Shown piece after piece: positions 1 through 12,046 of a stretch of DNA of 64,000 nt. Below the pieces are notes generated by a model. It was given only the letters and a program-made list of their open reading frames with translations. It was not told the DNA's origin and searched no databases. The stretch lies in the NCBI GenBank assembly GCA_964550375.1, contig CAZJYX010000001.1, forward strand, positions 186,001 to 250,000, read 5' to 3'. Position numbers and translations under genes: made by a program. Position 1 is the first letter of the stretch, and every line of letters starts with the position of its first letter. The stretch comes from JAAYXS01 sp964550375 (GTDB lineage: Bacteria; Planctomycetota; Phycisphaerae; UBA1845; Fen-1342).

Positions 1-1057
1 CGCGCGCGACGTTGTGAAGCGCGCGCGTGCTCTCTGACGCCGATTCACGTGCCACATGGCGCCGTTCGCCGCGCAACGCCCCGGCGGCATCGGCCAGGGC
101 CGACTCCGGTACCAGGGCCGTCTGCACGACGAGACCGACGGCCAGCAGCGAAAGCACGCCGGCCGCCCAGCGCGGGCTTGCCCGCCAGCCCGAGCGCCAA
201 GCGTGGGCCGCTATGAAGCAGACCACGGCGGTGGCGATATGGGTCAGCGTGATGCCGATGGCGAGCGCGGCGGCCGGCACGTCGTGGCGCAGTCGCACGT
301 GGCACTGCGGGCGCGCGGCAAGCAGCATGTGCAACAGAATCAGGCCGGCGGCGGAGAATGCGTAGGTCTCCGGCAGCGCTGCGAAGACCAGGTGTGCCGT
401 GGTGATGCCGAGCGTGGCGGCCAGCAGCAGGGCGAGAACGCGCGAGCCGGTGACGGCGCGGAAGTAGGCGGCGGCCAGCGCCAGGGCGGCTCCGCCGGCC
501 AGGGCGGTGAGCAGAACGGGCGTGTGTACCCCGCCCAGCGGCCGGGCTGCCACGTATAGCAGGCGCGTCAGCAGGAGAAAGAGCGGGTGCTTGAGCGTGA
601 TGGCGTGCTCGCCGGCGATTTCGCCGCTCATCAGGCGCACGTACAGCGGTCCATCCGACTCGAATAGCGTGAAATCGTCGCGGAAACCCCAGCGTGCCAC
701 GACGGCTTGGCCGAGGAGGAAGTAAGCGGTTGTCGCCAGGGCAGCCAGGCCGATACACAAGGCGGACCACACCGGGGCGGCGCGCAAACAACTGGCGCAG
801 CGGGGCACATCCTGGCGCAGGTAGGCGCGCAACCAGCAGGCCAGTAACGGCATTGCCAATCCGCCCGCGACCACCAGGACGAGGTGCGGCCAGCGACTGT
901 CCGGCATGCCAAGCGACCAGGCGGCGATCGTGCCGGCGCCGACGAGCAGCGTCGCCACTCCGCCGGCCAGCGGCAGGCGGTACAGGAGCCGGCGATCACG
1001 CCGGGCCAGCAGCGCTGCCAGGGCAAACAAGGCCCACAGCCACAGCCATGCATGCAT
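1..1057 (-). CDS. Polytopic membrane protein, GT-C-like (C-terminus outside window)
   Basis: The frame reads from an ATG at 1057 (MHAWLWLWALF) leftwards through the window edge without a stop, so about 350 residues are visible and the C-terminus is missing. It is made almost entirely of hydrophobic helices, roughly nine in the visible part. Near residue 130 a loop carries an acidic pair and the pattern FESDGPLYVRLMSGE, followed by KHPLFLLLTR. An acidic first loop followed by an HP motif is common in GT-C-fold glycosyltransferase-like membrane proteins, so a polyprenyl-sugar-dependent glycosyltransferase is the best guess; no specific family is certain. A GTG at 1072 is an alternative in-frame start. 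It is transcribed divergently from the carboxypeptidase gene. Confidence 0.6.
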   Translation of the reverse strand, partial: MHAWLWLWALFALAALLARRDRRLLYRLPLAGGVATLLVGAGTIAAWSLGMPDSRWPHLVLVVAGGLAMPLLACWLRAYLRQDVPRCASCLRAAPVWSALCIGLAALATTAYFLLGQAVVARWGFRDDFTLFESDGPLYVRLMSGEIAGEHAITLKHPLFLLLTRLLYVAARPLGGVHTPVLLTALAGGAALALAAAYFRAVTGSRVLALLLAATLGITTAHLVFAALPETYAFSAAGLILLHMLLAARPQCHVRLRHDVPAAALAIGITLTHIATAVVCFIAAHAWRSGWRASPRWAAGVLSLLAVGLVVQTALVPESALADAAGALRGERRHVARESASESTRALHNVAR

Positions 1058-1232
1058 ACCATAGTCCGCCACTGCCGGACTCCCGCGGGACGGCGTGTCG
1101 CGCCGTCCCGACCCGCGAGGCTATCCCGGACGCCGGGGCGCGACAAGCGTGCGCTCGACCGCATTGCGCCCAGAGCTTATAAACATGGCCGTGCCGGGCG
1201 GTGCTGGTCTGGAGCAGGCCGAGAGGGAAACC

Positions 1233-2738
1233 ATGTCGAAGTCTTCATACGAAATGCTGATCGAGCAGGTGCGCGAGATTCGCACGCTTGAATCGATCGA
1301 GTCCCTGCTGGGCTGGGACCAGCAGACGTACATGCCTAAATGCGGCGCGGCACACCGGGCCAACCAGTCGGCCTTGATTGCCGCCAGCGTGCACGAGCGG
1401 TTCACCAGTGCTGAGCTGGGCGCGCTGCTGGAGCAGGCGGAGCGCGTGGCGGATCGTGCTGATCCGGTGGTGGCGACGAACTTGCGTGAGCTGCGGCGTG
1501 ACTACGACCGGGCGGTCAAGCTGCCGACCAGGCTGGTGCGCGAGATCGCCGAGGCCGGCGCGCTGGCGTTCGAGGCCTGGCAAGCGGCGCGGGCCCGCTC
1601 CGACTTCGCGCACTTCGCGCCGCACCTGGCGCGGCTACTCGAGCTGAAACGGGAAGTGGCCGACCGGATCGGTTGGCAACAGGAGCGCTACGATGCGCTC
1701 TTGGACGAATATGAGCCGGGCGAGTGTGCTGCCGGCATTCACGAGTTGTTTGCCGCGCTGCGGCCGCAGCTTGTCGCGCTGACGACGGCGATTCAGGCCG
1801 CGCCGCGGCAGCCGGACCGGGAGTTGCCGAGACGACCGGCGCCGGTCGCGCAGCAGGCGGCCTTCAACCGGGCCATGGCGGACGCGCTGGGCTTTGACTT
1901 CACGGCCGGTCGGCTGGACGTGTCGGCCCACCCGTTCACGACGGCCCTGTGCCCGCAGGACGTTCGCATAACGACGCGTTACGACGAGCGGAACATCGCG
2001 GATTCGCTCTTCAGCGTGATCCACGAAGTGGGACACGCGCTGTACGAGCAAGGCTACGAGCCGCGGCACGTCGGCACGCCGATGGGCACTTACGTGTCCT
2101 TCGGCCTGCACGAGTCGCAGTCGCGGTTGTGGGAGAACCTGGTCGGGCGCAGCCGGCCGTTCTGGCAGCACTTTCTGCCGCGCTTGCGGGAGGTCTTGCC
2201 GGACTGGGTCGGCACGGACCTGGACGACTGGCTGCTGGCGATCAACGCGGTTGGGCCGTCGCTGGTGCGCGTCGCCGCCGACGAGGTAACCTACGGCCTG
2301 CACATCATCCTGCGCTTCGAGCTCGAGCGCGAACTCGTCGGCGGGCAGCTCGCCGTCGCGGACGTGCCGGAAGCGTGGAATGAGCGTATGCGGGAGTTGC
2401 TGGGGATAGTGCCGCCGGACGATGCGCAGGGTTGCTTGCAGGATGTGCACTGGAGCATGGGGGCGTTCGGCTACTTCCCCAGTTACCAGCTTGGCAATAT
2501 CTACGCCGCACAGCTCTTTGCGGCGGCCCGCCGGGCCCTGCCCGAGTTGGATGCGCAGATCGCCCGGGGGCAATTGCGGCCCTTGCTGGAGTGGCTGCGC
2601 GGGAGCATCCACCGCCACGGCAAGCGCTATCGGGCGCGCGAGCTGCTGCGAGTTGTCACCGGAGAGGAACTCTCGGCCCAGCCGTTCCTAGACTATCTGA
2701 ACGGCAAGTATCGACGGCTGTACGGCCTGGAGGCGTAG
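1233..2738 (+). CDS. Carboxypeptidase Taq (M32 metallocarboxypeptidase)
   Basis: A 501-residue zinc carboxypeptidase of family M32, which removes C-terminal residues from peptides in the cytoplasm. The zinc motif HEVGH is at residues 264-268 and the third ligand lies in HESQSR (Glu294), both diagnostic of the family. The N-terminal helical region with LLGWDQQTYMP and the length match carboxypeptidase Taq enzymes. The start is the ATG at 1233, preceded by GAGAGGGA at 1221-1228; the frame is open upstream to 1095 but that extension is Arg-rich and not family-like. There is no signal peptide. The stop lies 24 bases before the convergent cyclase gene ends. Assignment is firm; the physiological substrate is unknown. 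Confidence 0.95.
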   Translation: MSKSSYEMLIEQVREIRTLESIESLLGWDQQTYMPKCGAAHRANQSALIAASVHERFTSAELGALLEQAERVADRADPVVATNLRELRRDYDRAVKLPTRLVREIAEAGALAFEAWQAARARSDFAHFAPHLARLLELKREVADRIGWQQERYDALLDEYEPGECAAGIHELFAALRPQLVALTTAIQAAPRQPDRELPRRPAPVAQQAAFNRAMADALGFDFTAGRLDVSAHPFTTALCPQDVRITTRYDERNIADSLFSVIHEVGHALYEQGYEPRHVGTPMGTYVSFGLHESQSRLWENLVGRSRPFWQHFLPRLREVLPDWVGTDLDDWLLAINAVGPSLVRVAADEVTYGLHIILRFELERELVGGQLAVADVPEAWNERMRELLGIVPPDDAQGCLQDVHWSMGAFGYFPSYQLGNIYAAQLFAAARRALPELDAQIARGQLRPLLEWLRGSIHRHGKRYRARELLRVVTGEELSAQPFLDYLNGKYRRLYGLEA

Positions 2739-2762
2739 TGCGGCGCGGCTTGGTCGGCGCGG

Positions 2763-5762
2763 CTACTTCTCGGTCAGCTCCAGCGCCCCGGGCCAGTCGG
2801 GCGGGGGTGGGTGCCGGCTATATTCATCCAGCGCTGCGAGGTAGCGGTCCACGGCTTGGTCGGCGGCGCGCTGCGTGCGGCAGGTCTCGAACGCCGCCCG
2901 GGCGGCCGGCCAGTCGCGCTGCTGGAAGTGTGTGACGGCCTGGCCGAATTGGTCGGCATACGCGCACAGATCTTCCGGCACCGCGCCCGCGCGCCCGAGC
3001 AACTCGAAGATGGGAACGGCCTGATGCTTGCCTTTGACGCGCACGCCGCCGAGCGGGCGGAAGATGAACGCGTCCCCGACCTTGGCGCGGGTTGCGCCGC
3101 TCACCAGGATGCGCGTGCCGTAGAACTTGTTGGCCGATTCGAGCCGGGCGGCGACGTTCACCGTGTCGCCGATGCAGGTGTAGTCATATTTCTGCTCGGA
3201 GCCGCACGGCCCGACAACAGCGCTGCCGGTGGCCACGCCGATGCGCAGCACCAGTTCCTGGAAGACCTCGTCGCCGCCGGACTGCCGCTGTTCGTCGATG
3301 AGCCGGGCCAGCCCTTTCATCAACTCGACCGCGGTCAGGCAGGCTTGTTCGGCGTGCTGGGGCTGGGGGTATATCACGGGGTTCCAGAAGGCGAATATGC
3401 CGTCGCCGATGAACTTGTTGATCATGGCCTCGTGGGCCAACATGATCTCGCTGCAGCGCCCCAGGCAGACGTTGAGGACGCGCTGCGTGCGCTCCGGGCC
3501 GATGCGCTCGGAGATGGGGGTGAAGCCCTGGAAGTCCGTGAACATGGCCGTTACTTCGCGGGTCTCCGCCCGGCGGCACAGCTCGGCATCCTCGGCCATC
3601 TTGCGGGCCAGCGTGGCCGAGGTGTACTGGCTGAGGGCGGTGGTCAGCTCGCGCCGTTCGCGGTCCAGGAAGAAGTATCGGTACGTGCCGATGGCCACGT
3701 AGCTGACGAGGATGGTGCCGACGGCGGGCGTAACGGCCACCCAGGTCCCGCGCGCGTGGAACATCCACCAGCCGTGCACTGCCAGGAAAGCCGCCAGTAG
3801 CGCCAGCACCCACAGTGCGGCCGCGCGCGGCGGGCGCCAGGTGCTCAGCACACTGGCCGCCAGACCGCACACCGCCGCGAGCAGCGCGTTCAGCGCCGTC
3901 GGCGTGGCCGTTACCATTTGCCCCGTCAGCAAGCCGTTCAGCAGGTTGGCGTGCGCGATGACGCCCGGAGCGCGTGGATGCGTCGGGATCGGCGTCATGT
4001 CGGCCAGCGCCGTCGCCGTGTAGCCTATCAGGCAGATCTGGTCCGCGACGCGCGGCCGGAGCCACGCCAGCGTTTGTTCAACTTCGTGGGCGAGCGCCGC
4101 GTTGGCCGCGGCGACACGCGCGGTCAGGGCCTCAAGCTGAGCCGCCTGTCGGAGCACGAACTCGGCATCGCCTGGTGTCATGGCCGCGTCCGGCGCCGCG
4201 CCCGCCGCAACTGCCCGCAACCGCTGCACCGCCGCGGCTTCCCAGGCGGCCATCTGCTCATCCAGCTCCTCGACCTGCGCGGTCAGTTCGGCCGCTTGAG
4301 CGTTGTCCCCGTATCGCCGGGCCGCGCCCGCGGCCTGCTCGATTTCCAGCCGTTCAGCGAGTTGCTGCCGATACGCGGCGTTATCCGGCAGCAGTGCCCC
4401 GGCAAACAGGGCGTGGCGTTCGTCCGCGAGCAAGCGCCGATTGTGCTCGAGTTGGCGCCGGCGGTCGTGCACGGTCCACAGAGCGTCGGCCGGCACGTGC
4501 TCGCCGAACTGCCTGGTCCAGTCGCGCTCGGCCACCCACGGCATCAGCAGGCGCCCGCAGCTATCAAGCGTGATCACGCGCTCGCCGCCCGCCGCCAGCG
4601 GCAGGCGCAGGCGCCCGCCGCGCACGACCATCTCCGCCGTGCGCACATCCAGAACGTCACATGCCACGGCGAAGGCCAGTTGCGCCAACAACTGGCCATC
4701 ATGTTCGGCCAGCAAGGCGTTGTGGCGCATGACGCCGTCCGCGTCCGGCTCGTACGCCACGAACCCGCACGAGCGCGCCGCTTCGGCCAGGCGGAAGTAG
4801 ACCGGCGTGACGGCCTCAGCCGGGACCGCCCAGGCCCGCAGGTCGGCGGGCACCCTGAGCTGCCGGGCCATCGTCGCGTCATAGCTGAGTACGTCGCGAT
4901 AGGCCGCCACCAGAGCCGCCCGCAGCGGCGTTTCATCCGCCAGCGTTCGGTCAGAAAGCTCGACGTACAGCCGGCGTAGTACCTCGTGCGGCGGTAAGTC
5001 GCGCCATTCGGGCCGCTCCGCCAGGCGCGCCCGCACGTGGCCGCGCAGCACGAACTGCCGGCAGCGCTCGTAGACCTGGCGGACGAAGGACAGCTCGAGA
5101 CCAGTCTGCCGCGCGACGATCTCGTCCGAACACAGCGGGTCATCTTCGAGCACCGGCACCACGTGGGCAGCGCGCCACAACTGCCGTGCCCGTTCGAGAC
5201 TGATTCCCCGCCGCTGCGCCAGGGCCGCGGCATCACCATCCCCGGCCCGCGCCGCGGCAACGGCGGCCTGGAAATCGGCGCTGCGGTCCCAGGCGTCGGG
5301 GTCGTAGTGGACCGCCAGGTGGACATTCCCGGCCGCGGCAATCGCCGCCCGCAATTCGTCGTCGGGTAGCGCCGTGTCGAGATCTGCCGCGGCCAGGTCA
5401 AACGGGTCGGCGAGCATGTCCGCGTCACGCGGCACCAGCGGTCGCACCGGCTGCGGCTCGGCATAGGTCAGGTCCACCACAATGGCCCGGGCCCCCAGTT
5501 CGCTCAGCACACGCAGCAGGCCGGCCTGCTCGTCGCGCGGCCACGGCCAGCGCCCGACCTTGTCGAGCGAGGCATCATCGATGTCGATGCAGGTGATGCG
5601 CGGGTCGGTGGGCGTCGCGTTGGCGTAGCGGAAGCGCAGGTCCAGGGTCTTGAGTTCGGCCCAGTCCAGCGCCCCGGCCAGGTAGGCCGCCAGCACCAGC
5701 GCGGCGGCGGCCGCACCGATCACGAAGGCAGCCAGATTGGCGCGTTGCTGTCGGCGGCTCAC
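2763..5762 (-). CDS. CHASE2-domain class III adenylate cyclase
   Basis: A 999-residue membrane sensor-cyclase. One N-terminal transmembrane helix (about residues 9-31) is followed by an extracytoplasmic CHASE2 domain opening with LDLRFRYAN and IDIDDASLDKVGRWPWPR, then a cluster of hydrophobic helices around 620-700 and a class III cyclase domain from about 730 to 910. The two metal-binding Asp are D743 (FTDFQGFT) and D787 (IGDGIFAF). The adenine-selecting Lys lies in INKFIGDG and its partner Asp is D860 (YDYTCIGD); VNVAARLES supplies the transition-state Asn and Arg. All catalytic positions are therefore present and ATP is the expected substrate. The CHASE2 part is unusually long, with a helical Ala/Gln/Glu-rich insert. 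The start is a GTG at 5762. The ligand sensed is unknown. Confidence 0.93.
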   Translation of the reverse strand: MSRRQQRANLAAFVIGAAAAALVLAAYLAGALDWAELKTLDLRFRYANATPTDPRITCIDIDDASLDKVGRWPWPRDEQAGLLRVLSELGARAIVVDLTYAEPQPVRPLVPRDADMLADPFDLAAADLDTALPDDELRAAIAAAGNVHLAVHYDPDAWDRSADFQAAVAAARAGDGDAAALAQRRGISLERARQLWRAAHVVPVLEDDPLCSDEIVARQTGLELSFVRQVYERCRQFVLRGHVRARLAERPEWRDLPPHEVLRRLYVELSDRTLADETPLRAALVAAYRDVLSYDATMARQLRVPADLRAWAVPAEAVTPVYFRLAEAARSCGFVAYEPDADGVMRHNALLAEHDGQLLAQLAFAVACDVLDVRTAEMVVRGGRLRLPLAAGGERVITLDSCGRLLMPWVAERDWTRQFGEHVPADALWTVHDRRRQLEHNRRLLADERHALFAGALLPDNAAYRQQLAERLEIEQAAGAARRYGDNAQAAELTAQVEELDEQMAAWEAAAVQRLRAVAAGAAPDAAMTPGDAEFVLRQAAQLEALTARVAAANAALAHEVEQTLAWLRPRVADQICLIGYTATALADMTPIPTHPRAPGVIAHANLLNGLLTGQMVTATPTALNALLAAVCGLAASVLSTWRPPRAAALWVLALLAAFLAVHGWWMFHARGTWVAVTPAVGTILVSYVAIGTYRYFFLDRERRELTTALSQYTSATLARKMAEDAELCRRAETREVTAMFTDFQGFTPISERIGPERTQRVLNVCLGRCSEIMLAHEAMINKFIGDGIFAFWNPVIYPQPQHAEQACLTAVELMKGLARLIDEQRQSGGDEVFQELVLRIGVATGSAVVGPCGSEQKYDYTCIGDTVNVAARLESANKFYGTRILVSGATRAKVGDAFIFRPLGGVRVKGKHQAVPIFELLGRAGAVPEDLCAYADQFGQAVTHFQQRDWPAARAAFETCRTQRAADQAVDRYLAALDEYSRHPPPPDWPGALELTEK

Positions 5763-6115
5763 ACCGAGCTATGTTGCCTACTTCCGCCCGCAACGCAAGG
5801 GCCGCGGGCCGGCAGAACAGTAACAAGCTGAGCGGCAGCGCAGATCCCCGGCGGCCTAACGCGCGCCGGGCACGGTGGCGGGAACGACGGCATCATCGAC
5901 GGAACCGGGCTGGAGTTGCGATGGCAGGTCACGTCGATACACTGGCGGCCAGATGTGCCAGATGTCGAGTCGTCTCGCAGCGGCAGGCGGCCGTCGCGGT
6001 TCCTGGTTGAGCAGGGACATGTGGCCGGGCTCGAAAGGGGCGCCCACGGACATGAGGGGTCTCGAAGCAGAGCACCCGCCGCGGAGATGGCAGGCCCAGC
6101 CGGAGTGAATGTGCC
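5763..6115. other. Intergenic stretch with no supported gene
   Basis: These 353 bases separate the divergently transcribed cyclase and the small membrane-protein gene. Both strands contain open frames, but their composition (Arg, Pro, Ser, Cys rich, no recognised motif) looks like non-coding high-GC sequence. The stretch borders the Rhs-fragment island, so a decayed gene is possible. I see no convincing promoter, tRNA or terminator. Confidence 0.4.
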
Positions 6116-6409
6116 GTGCCCGCAGATCTGTTTTCTGTCGCCAATTACGCTGAAGCAGGGTTGTGGCTGGTGATTGCGGCGACGTTCTTCGTCTTGGCTG
6201 CCCGGGCCCGGATCGGCGCGCGGAGCCGATGTGTGTTGGCCGGGATTGCGTTTGCGCTTTTCGGCCTTTCTGATGTAGTGGAGGTGCAGACGGGTGCCTG
6301 GTGGCGTCCCTGGTGGCTGCTGCTGTGGAAGGCGTCTTGCGTAATCGCCCTGGCGGGGCTGCTGGTCGAGTACAGGCTGCGTTGTCGCAGTAGCAGCTCG
6401 GGCGAATAA
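6116..6409 (+). CDS. Small membrane protein, unknown function
   Basis: A 97-residue protein beginning at a GTG (MPADLFSVANYAEAGLW). It has three hydrophobic helices at about 12-30, 40-55 and 66-85, with the Trp-rich segment TGAWWRPWWLLLW between the second and third. The composition, FGLSDVVEV motif and helical regularity look like a genuine conserved inner-membrane protein, but I cannot assign a function. The next gene begins 26 bases downstream on the same strand, so the two may be cotranscribed. It sits at the left edge of the accessory island. Confidence 0.6.
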   Translation: MPADLFSVANYAEAGLWLVIAATFFVLAARARIGARSRCVLAGIAFALFGLSDVVEVQTGAWWRPWWLLLWKASCVIALAGLLVEYRLRCRSSSSGE

Positions 6410-6434
6410 GTGGAATCTGTGGGCGGGTGCGGAC

Positions 6435-7208
6435 ATGGTCACAGCAGAACTGAGTTTCCGCGTGGTGCGCCGGGTTGACGATGAGACAATCGGCGACGCG
6501 GTGGACCGGTTGGTGGAAGCGCTGCAACGCAATGGCCAGGTGCTCAGTGAGGAATGGCCGATTGCCAGGGAGGGGCGGCGCGTGCGCACGTACGTGAGCA
6601 TCCCCGAACCAGGTGCCCTGCGCGCCAGGCGCAAGAGCCGGTGGGTGAGCGCGGCCCGACTTGGGCTGCGTCAAGCTGGCTTACGGCTGACGCGGGTGAC
6701 GAATCTGGGGTCCGAACCGGTCGCCCTGGATGTCTGCCGGCACAAGGCGCCGAGCTCGTACGTGTTGTACACAACCGGGACGAGCATGGAGTCACCGCTG
6801 CGGTGCGGAGAGTGCTTCGATCCCGTGCCCTTGTATCGTGTCCCTCATACGGACGAATGTGGGACTTACGAGGACATCATCTTCTGGCGGCGCAACTACC
6901 AGCGTTTTGATGGGATCTGGTTTGCCAGTCGCGCGGGAGAGCGATTTGCCTACCGCTGCTTGAGCCGGTTCGACAGCGACCTTTCCGCCGCAGGGCGCGA
7001 GGTGTGCGAACGCATTCGGAAGCTGACGGGCAAGCGCGTCTACTACTATCTGTACCGGCACGACGGCCGGAGCCGCGACGCCGAGCGCCGGCGGCACTGT
7101 CCAAGCTGCCAAGGGGAGTGGCTGTTGGACGAGCCGTGGCACGGGTGTTTTGATTTCCGGTGTGACCGCTGCGGCCTGGTGTCGAACATTGCCCACGATG
7201 TACGGTGA
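6435..7208 (+). CDS. DUF2310-family zinc-ribbon protein
   Basis: A 257-residue protein matching the DUF2310 pattern: a variable N-terminal alpha/beta half, then MESPLRCGECFDPVPLYRVP, TYEDIIFWRRNYQ, a GERFAYR segment, KRVYYYLYR, and a C-terminal zinc ribbon with CPSC and CDRC pairs separated by a Phe-Asp-Phe loop. Proteobacterial homologues are described as zinc-ribbon, possibly nucleic-acid-binding proteins. A further CGEC pair around residue 120 could be a second metal site. The start is the ATG at 6435, 26 bases after the membrane-protein gene. Its position beside Rhs fragments and immunity-sized ORFs suggests, by context only, a role as an immunity or cargo protein. Confidence 0.75.
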   Translation: MVTAELSFRVVRRVDDETIGDAVDRLVEALQRNGQVLSEEWPIAREGRRVRTYVSIPEPGALRARRKSRWVSAARLGLRQAGLRLTRVTNLGSEPVALDVCRHKAPSSYVLYTTGTSMESPLRCGECFDPVPLYRVPHTDECGTYEDIIFWRRNYQRFDGIWFASRAGERFAYRCLSRFDSDLSAAGREVCERIRKLTGKRVYYYLYRHDGRSRDAERRRHCPSCQGEWLLDEPWHGCFDFRCDRCGLVSNIAHDVR

Positions 7209-7434
7209 CGCGCCAGGCATCACGAGTGTCGAGGCACACGCTGTCGCGCCGGCGGTCGGCCAGCATGCTGGGTCGGAGGATTCAAGACCGCCAGCAGGCG
7301 GATAGCGAGCTTCGGTCGGGGGTCCGCGGCGTCACAGGCCAAGCGGGCACAGGGCGGCTCTGGACATAGTCCGTGGGTTATGCTCTGATGGTGCTGTTTG
7401 ACTCGCACGCCTTTCTGAGAACGGGAGTTGGACG

Positions 7435-7803
7435 ATGGAAGAAGGCATGTCCGTGATGTTGCGATTCGGCCGGAGGGTGCCGGAGCTTGAGGAGGCGTTC
7501 AAGAAGGACGGGCACGAAATCGTAATCCCGAAGAAGAACCGCAAGGAACTTGACAAGTTCAACGTCGCTGTTACGTCGCCGGCGACATTCAATCAGGCGG
7601 TTACGGATACTGAGGAATTCCTCTGCAAGCACATAAGGGGTCTGAGGGTATACGCCGCCGAGGTGGGGCGCGGTCCGGTATTGGATATCGGCATAGAACT
7701 GGATAACCCCACGTTCTTCATGAAGGGCTGTTGCTGTCCACGTGGATTCCTGAGACTCTTAGTTAGCCTGGACATCGAACTGTGGGTATCACTCTATACG
7801 TAA
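7435..7803 (+). CDS. Hypothetical protein, immunity-like
   Basis: A 122-residue cytoplasmic protein of unrecognised family. The start is the ATG at 7435, with GGGAG about nine bases upstream. It has a charged, Lys-rich N-terminal half and ends in a pattern (RGFLRLLVSLDIELWVSLYT) resembling the FPxxLLxLxxxLGIDLxxSxY ending common in small immunity proteins of polymorphic toxin loci; that resemblance is from memory and is weak. The stop is followed immediately by an in-frame Rhs-core fragment. The base composition is visibly more A/T-rich than the flanking housekeeping genes, in keeping with acquired DNA. No toxin partner is visible beside it. Confidence 0.5.
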   Translation: MEEGMSVMLRFGRRVPELEEAFKKDGHEIVIPKKNRKELDKFNVAVTSPATFNQAVTDTEEFLCKHIRGLRVYAAEVGRGPVLDIGIELDNPTFFMKGCCCPRGFLRLLVSLDIELWVSLYT

Positions 7804-8094
7804 CACGTCACAACGCCGGCCTTGTGGACGCGGCACGTATACGCCGCCGGGCTGGAGCCGATCGAGGAGTATGTCCTGCACGATCCGGACGGCGCGGGCC
7901 CCGAGCCGTGCACCTGGACGCTCGCTCGCGAGTTCATCTGGGGCGCGCGCTTCCCGGAGCCGCTGGTGATAATAGACTGGACAGCGGCCGGCGATGTGGC
8001 GGCCGCATCGGAGGAGGTTTTGCACTACGTCCGTGACGCCCTCGGCAGCGTGGTCGGCCGGCTGGACGCGGTGGCGGGCACGAAGCTGGCTTGA
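7804..8094 (+). pseudogene. Rhs/YD-repeat core fragment 1
   Basis: The frame directly after the previous stop reads RHVYAAGLEPIEEYVLHDPD, then REFIWGARFPEPLVIIDW, then LHYVRDALGSVVGRLDA, and stops at 8094. This is the usual late-core Rhs succession: a beta-strand repeat, a W-G-x-x-xx-EPL-V-I/M-D segment and the YxxDxLGSVVxLxDA motif. An intact Rhs protein would continue with a V(V)ERYDYDPYG segment; here the frame ends, and that segment appears about 820 bases later in fragment 2. There is no credible start codon or signal sequence, so it is a remnant, probably the 5' part of an orphan toxin module. Confidence 0.75.
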
Positions 8095-8253
8095 TGCAGG
8101 AGTTCTGATGACGTTTCGAGGACGGCCCGCGTCTGCGCTGCTCAAGAGCGGCACACGACCACTGCTATGCGCGGGTGACGCCGCGAGGTTCGACAGTGCC
8201 ACCCGCCCGGTTGCCCCGGCTTCGTATACTGACAGTGCCTGGAGAAACGCGAA

Positions 8254-8859
8254 ATGACAGACGAACCCTACGATGCCCACGACATGTTTGCGCTGATGGT
8301 GGAAACAGCAGAGGGCCATGCGCTGTCCGCGCAGCTAACAGCGTTTGCCAAGGAAGTCAACCTGTGCGCACCAGAGAATAGTGACATTGTGGAGAAGATT
8401 GCGAGCTGGTTCGACCAGCCTGATAATGACGCATTTGGGGTGCGCGACGCTGTTGTGTTTGCGTTGTGTCGATGGAACCCGGTTCCTGGCTATGAGCACC
8501 TCGCCCTCCGCGCGTGGCGCCGCGGCTATAGGACTTTGCCGTTTGGGGACACAGCAAGGTCAATCACACGCTGCTATCGCCATTCCGGTCAGCTCTCACT
8601 GTCGGTTGTTCTGGAGATTGTGGGGCCTATGCTACAAGCTCCTCCGGCGGCGCGCGCGGTGGAGGCTGATCCATGCCTCCAGGACGTGTATGTTGAGTTC
8701 CTCAAAGATTGCGGCCTAATCATAAGACATCTGCACGCTCTGTTAACCAAGAACGATGCGAGCGTAAGTGACAACTGGGACACCCACAGAGTAACTGTAG
8801 ACTGGAAGCAGGTTGCTGAAGTTCTGTATATGGCAGCCATGCTGGAACCGCGCACATGA
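8254..8859 (+). CDS. Hypothetical protein in Rhs island
   Basis: A 201-residue, acidic, largely helical protein starting at the ATG at 8254 (MTDEPYDAHDMFALMVETAEGHAL) with GGAG about twelve bases upstream. There is no signal peptide or membrane segment. The central part (DAVVFALCRWNPVPGYEHLALRAWR) has the rhythm of short helical repeats but I recognise no family. It lies exactly between the two Rhs-core fragments, the place an immunity gene occupies in an orphan toxin/immunity module, and its composition is more A/T-rich than the surroundings. An immunity role is inferred from context only. The 159 bases before it (8095-8253), where a toxin tip would be expected, have no clear coding frame. 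Confidence 0.5.
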   Translation: MTDEPYDAHDMFALMVETAEGHALSAQLTAFAKEVNLCAPENSDIVEKIASWFDQPDNDAFGVRDAVVFALCRWNPVPGYEHLALRAWRRGYRTLPFGDTARSITRCYRHSGQLSLSVVLEIVGPMLQAPPAARAVEADPCLQDVYVEFLKDCGLIIRHLHALLTKNDASVSDNWDTHRVTVDWKQVAEVLYMAAMLEPRT

Positions 8860-9021
8860 GCCTGGACGCCGGCCAGCCGGAGGCGACGCCGGAAGCGGTT
8901 CCGGCCAAGCTGGTCGAGCGTTACGACTACGACCCGTACGGCAGGACGTACATCGCGCACTGGGACGCGACGGCCGGCCACGGTTGGTCGGGCCGACAGT
9001 ACTGGCGGCGTCTGGTCTGGT

Positions 9022-11937
<2,916 letters not shown>

Positions 11938-12046
11938 AGGGCAATCAACTCCCCGGCCGCCAGTGTCGCGGCCGGAGCGGCCCTTGAATCGGCGGGCTCC
12001 GGGGACCCTGGCAAGCCGTTAGCGTGTCTGGCGGGCGGCGCCTGTC

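Noticed and set aside
8211..8230. TTGCCC and TATACT as a promoter for the 8254 gene
   Set aside because: Only eight bases separate the boxes, so they cannot form a normal promoter.
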